A program made the translations under genes and the position numbers. From positions 1 to 41,799 of the forward strand of contig QHYM01000111.1 in assembly GCA_003223295.1 (NCBI GenBank): a DNA stretch of 41,799 bases. The letters run 5' to 3'. Source of the DNA: Acidobacteriota bacterium (GTDB lineage Bacteria; Acidobacteriota; Terriglobia; Acidiferrales; UBA7541). Shown here in pieces: positions 40,172-41,799 of this stretch (the first letter of the stretch is position 1; each line of letters opens with the position of its first letter). The notes beneath the pieces were generated by a model. That model worked only from the letters and a program-made list of their open reading frames with translations. It ran no database searches and had not been told where the DNA came from.

Positions 40172-41743
40172 TCATGGCGTCAACGTCACCGTGGCGATAG
40201 ACATCCGCGGCAAGTCCAGCCGAACAGTTGAGCCTTCCAATTTCGCAGTATGTTGCTTTGGCACCACATGATCCGGAGCGTCAAAACTGTTACAGGCATT
40301 CCAATCCGCGTCATGGAGCAGGAGCGCATTCGTATCTTTCGCCGTTGCGCCACGCAGCACGCATTGAATCTCCAAGTCTTGGTCGGGAAAGGGATTGACC
40401 AGGCTGAGCACAACAACTCCGTTCTTTGTCGAAGCTGAAACAGACAGGTCCGGCGACGCCTTGTCTTTGTCCGGCGCGCCACCCTCGGATTCGACCTTCA
40501 CCGCGGTCTTGCCACGGTGTCCCTTGAACAGGGCGAAAGCGTGATATGTCGTAGTACGGACGCACTGCTTCCCTTCCGGACCAGCGGTCAGGAGCAGCGA
40601 CTGCAACACGTTCACGATTTGCGCGATGTTGCACATGTAGAGCTTGTCGGCCTGGCGATTGAAAATATTTAGTCCTAAACCTGCTGCCACAGCGCTGCGC
40701 ATAGTGCTTTGCTGCCACAATTTCCCGAATTTCTTCTCGTCTTCTTCGGCGATGCGATCCCACACGCCCCATTCATCCAAGACCAGTGCGATCTTGCGCC
40801 CCTCGCGATAGCTGTCAAACAGCGAGCGCTGCTGCACAATGGCTTCTTCGACGCGGGAAAAAATGGCGAGCTGTTTTTTCACATGCTCCGCTGTGAAATG
40901 GAGGGGGTGATCGTCCCCGCCCTCGTAGTAGTGCATGGAGACACCTTCGGGCGTTCCCCCTTCGAGGGTATCCATGAACCTGCGGGACCAGCGCGTGTCA
41001 TTTCCATTCGGGCCGCTGGCAATTAGAAACGGGTCCGTCCCACCGTACTTTCGCAAATAGACAGAAAATCGCCGGTAATGATCGGCATAGACTTCAGGGC
41101 GCATCCATCCACCGCAGCCCCATGCTTCGTTCCCCACGCCCCAGTAGCGCACGCGGAAGGGTTCGGCCGCGCCGTTCTTGACGCGTTCCTCGGCCAGCGT
41201 GCTTCCCGAGGGCATGTTGCAGTACTCCACCCAATCGCGCATTTCCCCTGGCGTTCCGCTTCCCACATTTCCGGCGAGGTACGGCTCCGCATCGATCAGT
41301 CGGCATAACCCTATGAATTCGTGCGTCCCGAAACTTCCGTCTTCGACGTAGCCGCCCCAGTGGATATTGACGCGCTTGGGACGGCCCTGCAGCGGACCAA
41401 TCCCGTCACGCCAGTGATAGTCGTCCGCATAGCAGCCACCCGGCCAGCGCAAAACCGGGATGCCCAATTCCCTCAGATATTCGACGGCCTGCTGGCGATA
41501 GCCGTTGGTATTGGGAATCGGTGAATTTTTGCCAACCCATAGACCGCCGTAGACGCAGGAACCGAGATGCTCTGCAAAATGTCCATGAAATTCCGGTCGC
41601 ACGGTGCCAATTTCTGAATCCACGCGCACGGTAATCTTTCGGGTCGCGCCCGCAGCGGCGCCGATAAACCGCGGAATCAACGAGCACAGAGACACAGCCG
41701 CAGTGTTCCCGACAAATCTCCGGCGGGAAATTTTCGAGAGCAT
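40172..41743 (-). CDS. Alpha-L-arabinofuranosidase, GH51, with Tat signal
   Basis: Glycoside hydrolase of 523 residues removing arabinofuranosyl residues from plant arabinan/arabinoxylan. A twin-arginine signal SRRRFVGNTAAVSL suggests Tat export of the folded protein. The catalytic TIM barrel includes LRWPGGCYADDYHWRDGIGP, acid/base Glu206 in GVGNEAWGCGG and nucleophile Glu324 in LVLDEWGVW, with MHYYEGG between them. The C-terminal beta-sandwich ends LPRMSIATVTLTP. The ATG at 41743 has GAGGAG about 7 nt upstream. The strong hairpin downstream suggests it is not cotranscribed with the sortilin-like gene. The last 56 bp of the window (41744-41799) show only this Shine-Dalgarno. Confidence 0.94.
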   Translation of the reverse strand: MLSKISRRRFVGNTAAVSLCSLIPRFIGAAAGATRKITVRVDSEIGTVRPEFHGHFAEHLGSCVYGGLWVGKNSPIPNTNGYRQQAVEYLRELGIPVLRWPGGCYADDYHWRDGIGPLQGRPKRVNIHWGGYVEDGSFGTHEFIGLCRLIDAEPYLAGNVGSGTPGEMRDWVEYCNMPSGSTLAEERVKNGAAEPFRVRYWGVGNEAWGCGGWMRPEVYADHYRRFSVYLRKYGGTDPFLIASGPNGNDTRWSRRFMDTLEGGTPEGVSMHYYEGGDDHPLHFTAEHVKKQLAIFSRVEEAIVQQRSLFDSYREGRKIALVLDEWGVWDRIAEEDEKKFGKLWQQSTMRSAVAAGLGLNIFNRQADKLYMCNIAQIVNVLQSLLLTAGPEGKQCVRTTTYHAFALFKGHRGKTAVKVESEGGAPDKDKASPDLSVSASTKNGVVVLSLVNPFPDQDLEIQCVLRGATAKDTNALLLHDADWNACNSFDAPDHVVPKQHTAKLEGSTVRLDLPRMSIATVTLTP

Positions 41744-41799
41744 CGCATCTCCTCGTTGGGAGTTAATTCGGCCCGACGTGCTTGCTACTTTGCGTGCAA

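Noticed and set aside
1-41799. tRNA, rRNA, CRISPR, insertion sequence or prophage
   Set aside because: No cloverleaf-like sequences, regularly spaced repeats, transposase or integrase motifs, or phage structural genes were found by reading.

Overview
The window looks like a chromosomal segment of an Acidobacteriota bacterium (inference; class Terriglobia is my best guess). The reasons are the moderately GC-rich, dense gene content, several large secreted S9 peptidases and BNR/sortilin-type propeller proteins, a MacB-type exporter, a PilZ protein, and an intergenic sequence starting GTCATTCCGAGCG of a kind I associate with this phylum. I see no rRNA, tRNA, CRISPR array, insertion sequence or prophage, and no clear pseudogene.

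Region 1 (1-10336) is a haem biosynthesis locus in two divergent halves. Leftwards run a HemX/CcsA-like membrane protein, hemA, hemC, hemD, hemB, hemL and the start of a DUF4337-like gene cut by the window edge, with 4-8 bp overlaps between hemA, hemC, hemD and hemB. Rightwards run hemE, hemN and a HemY-type protoporphyrinogen oxidase. Together they cover glutamyl-tRNA to protoporphyrin IX by the oxygen-independent HemN route. Ferrochelatase is not in the window.

Region 2 (10491-18479) holds a hotdog thioesterase and a small TPR-like protein expressed from overlapping divergent promoters, then a leftward permease/membrane-fusion/ATPase exporter operon. It ends with a rightward operon of a Lon N-domain protein, a ChlI-like AAA+ ATPase and a ChlD-like VWA protein.

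Region 3 (18599-23421) has an S9 peptidase, two envelope proteins that share one uncharacterised domain (an SH3 protein and a glycine-zipper lipoprotein), and a GNAT acetyltransferase.

Region 4 (23593-28390) has a beta-ketoadipate fragment (pcaF, DUF2721, pcaD) and an amino-sugar unit (GntR/UTRA regulator and nagB). A 49-codon ORF with its own promoter and Shine-Dalgarno faces away from the regulator across a shared promoter/operator region.

Region 5 (28436-31596) is a siroheme branch: a Met8/CysG-N dehydrogenase, a PilZ protein, cobA behind a structured leader, and, convergent to it, a second, divergent uroporphyrinogen-III synthase. The window therefore has two HemD proteins, one packed in the haem operon and one beside the siroheme genes.

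Region 6 (31706-41799) is leftward and catabolic/secretory: a GH51 arabinofuranosidase with a Tat signal, a 1098-residue sortilin-like propeller protein, a DPP-IV-like S9 peptidase, a BNR-repeat protein and galT.
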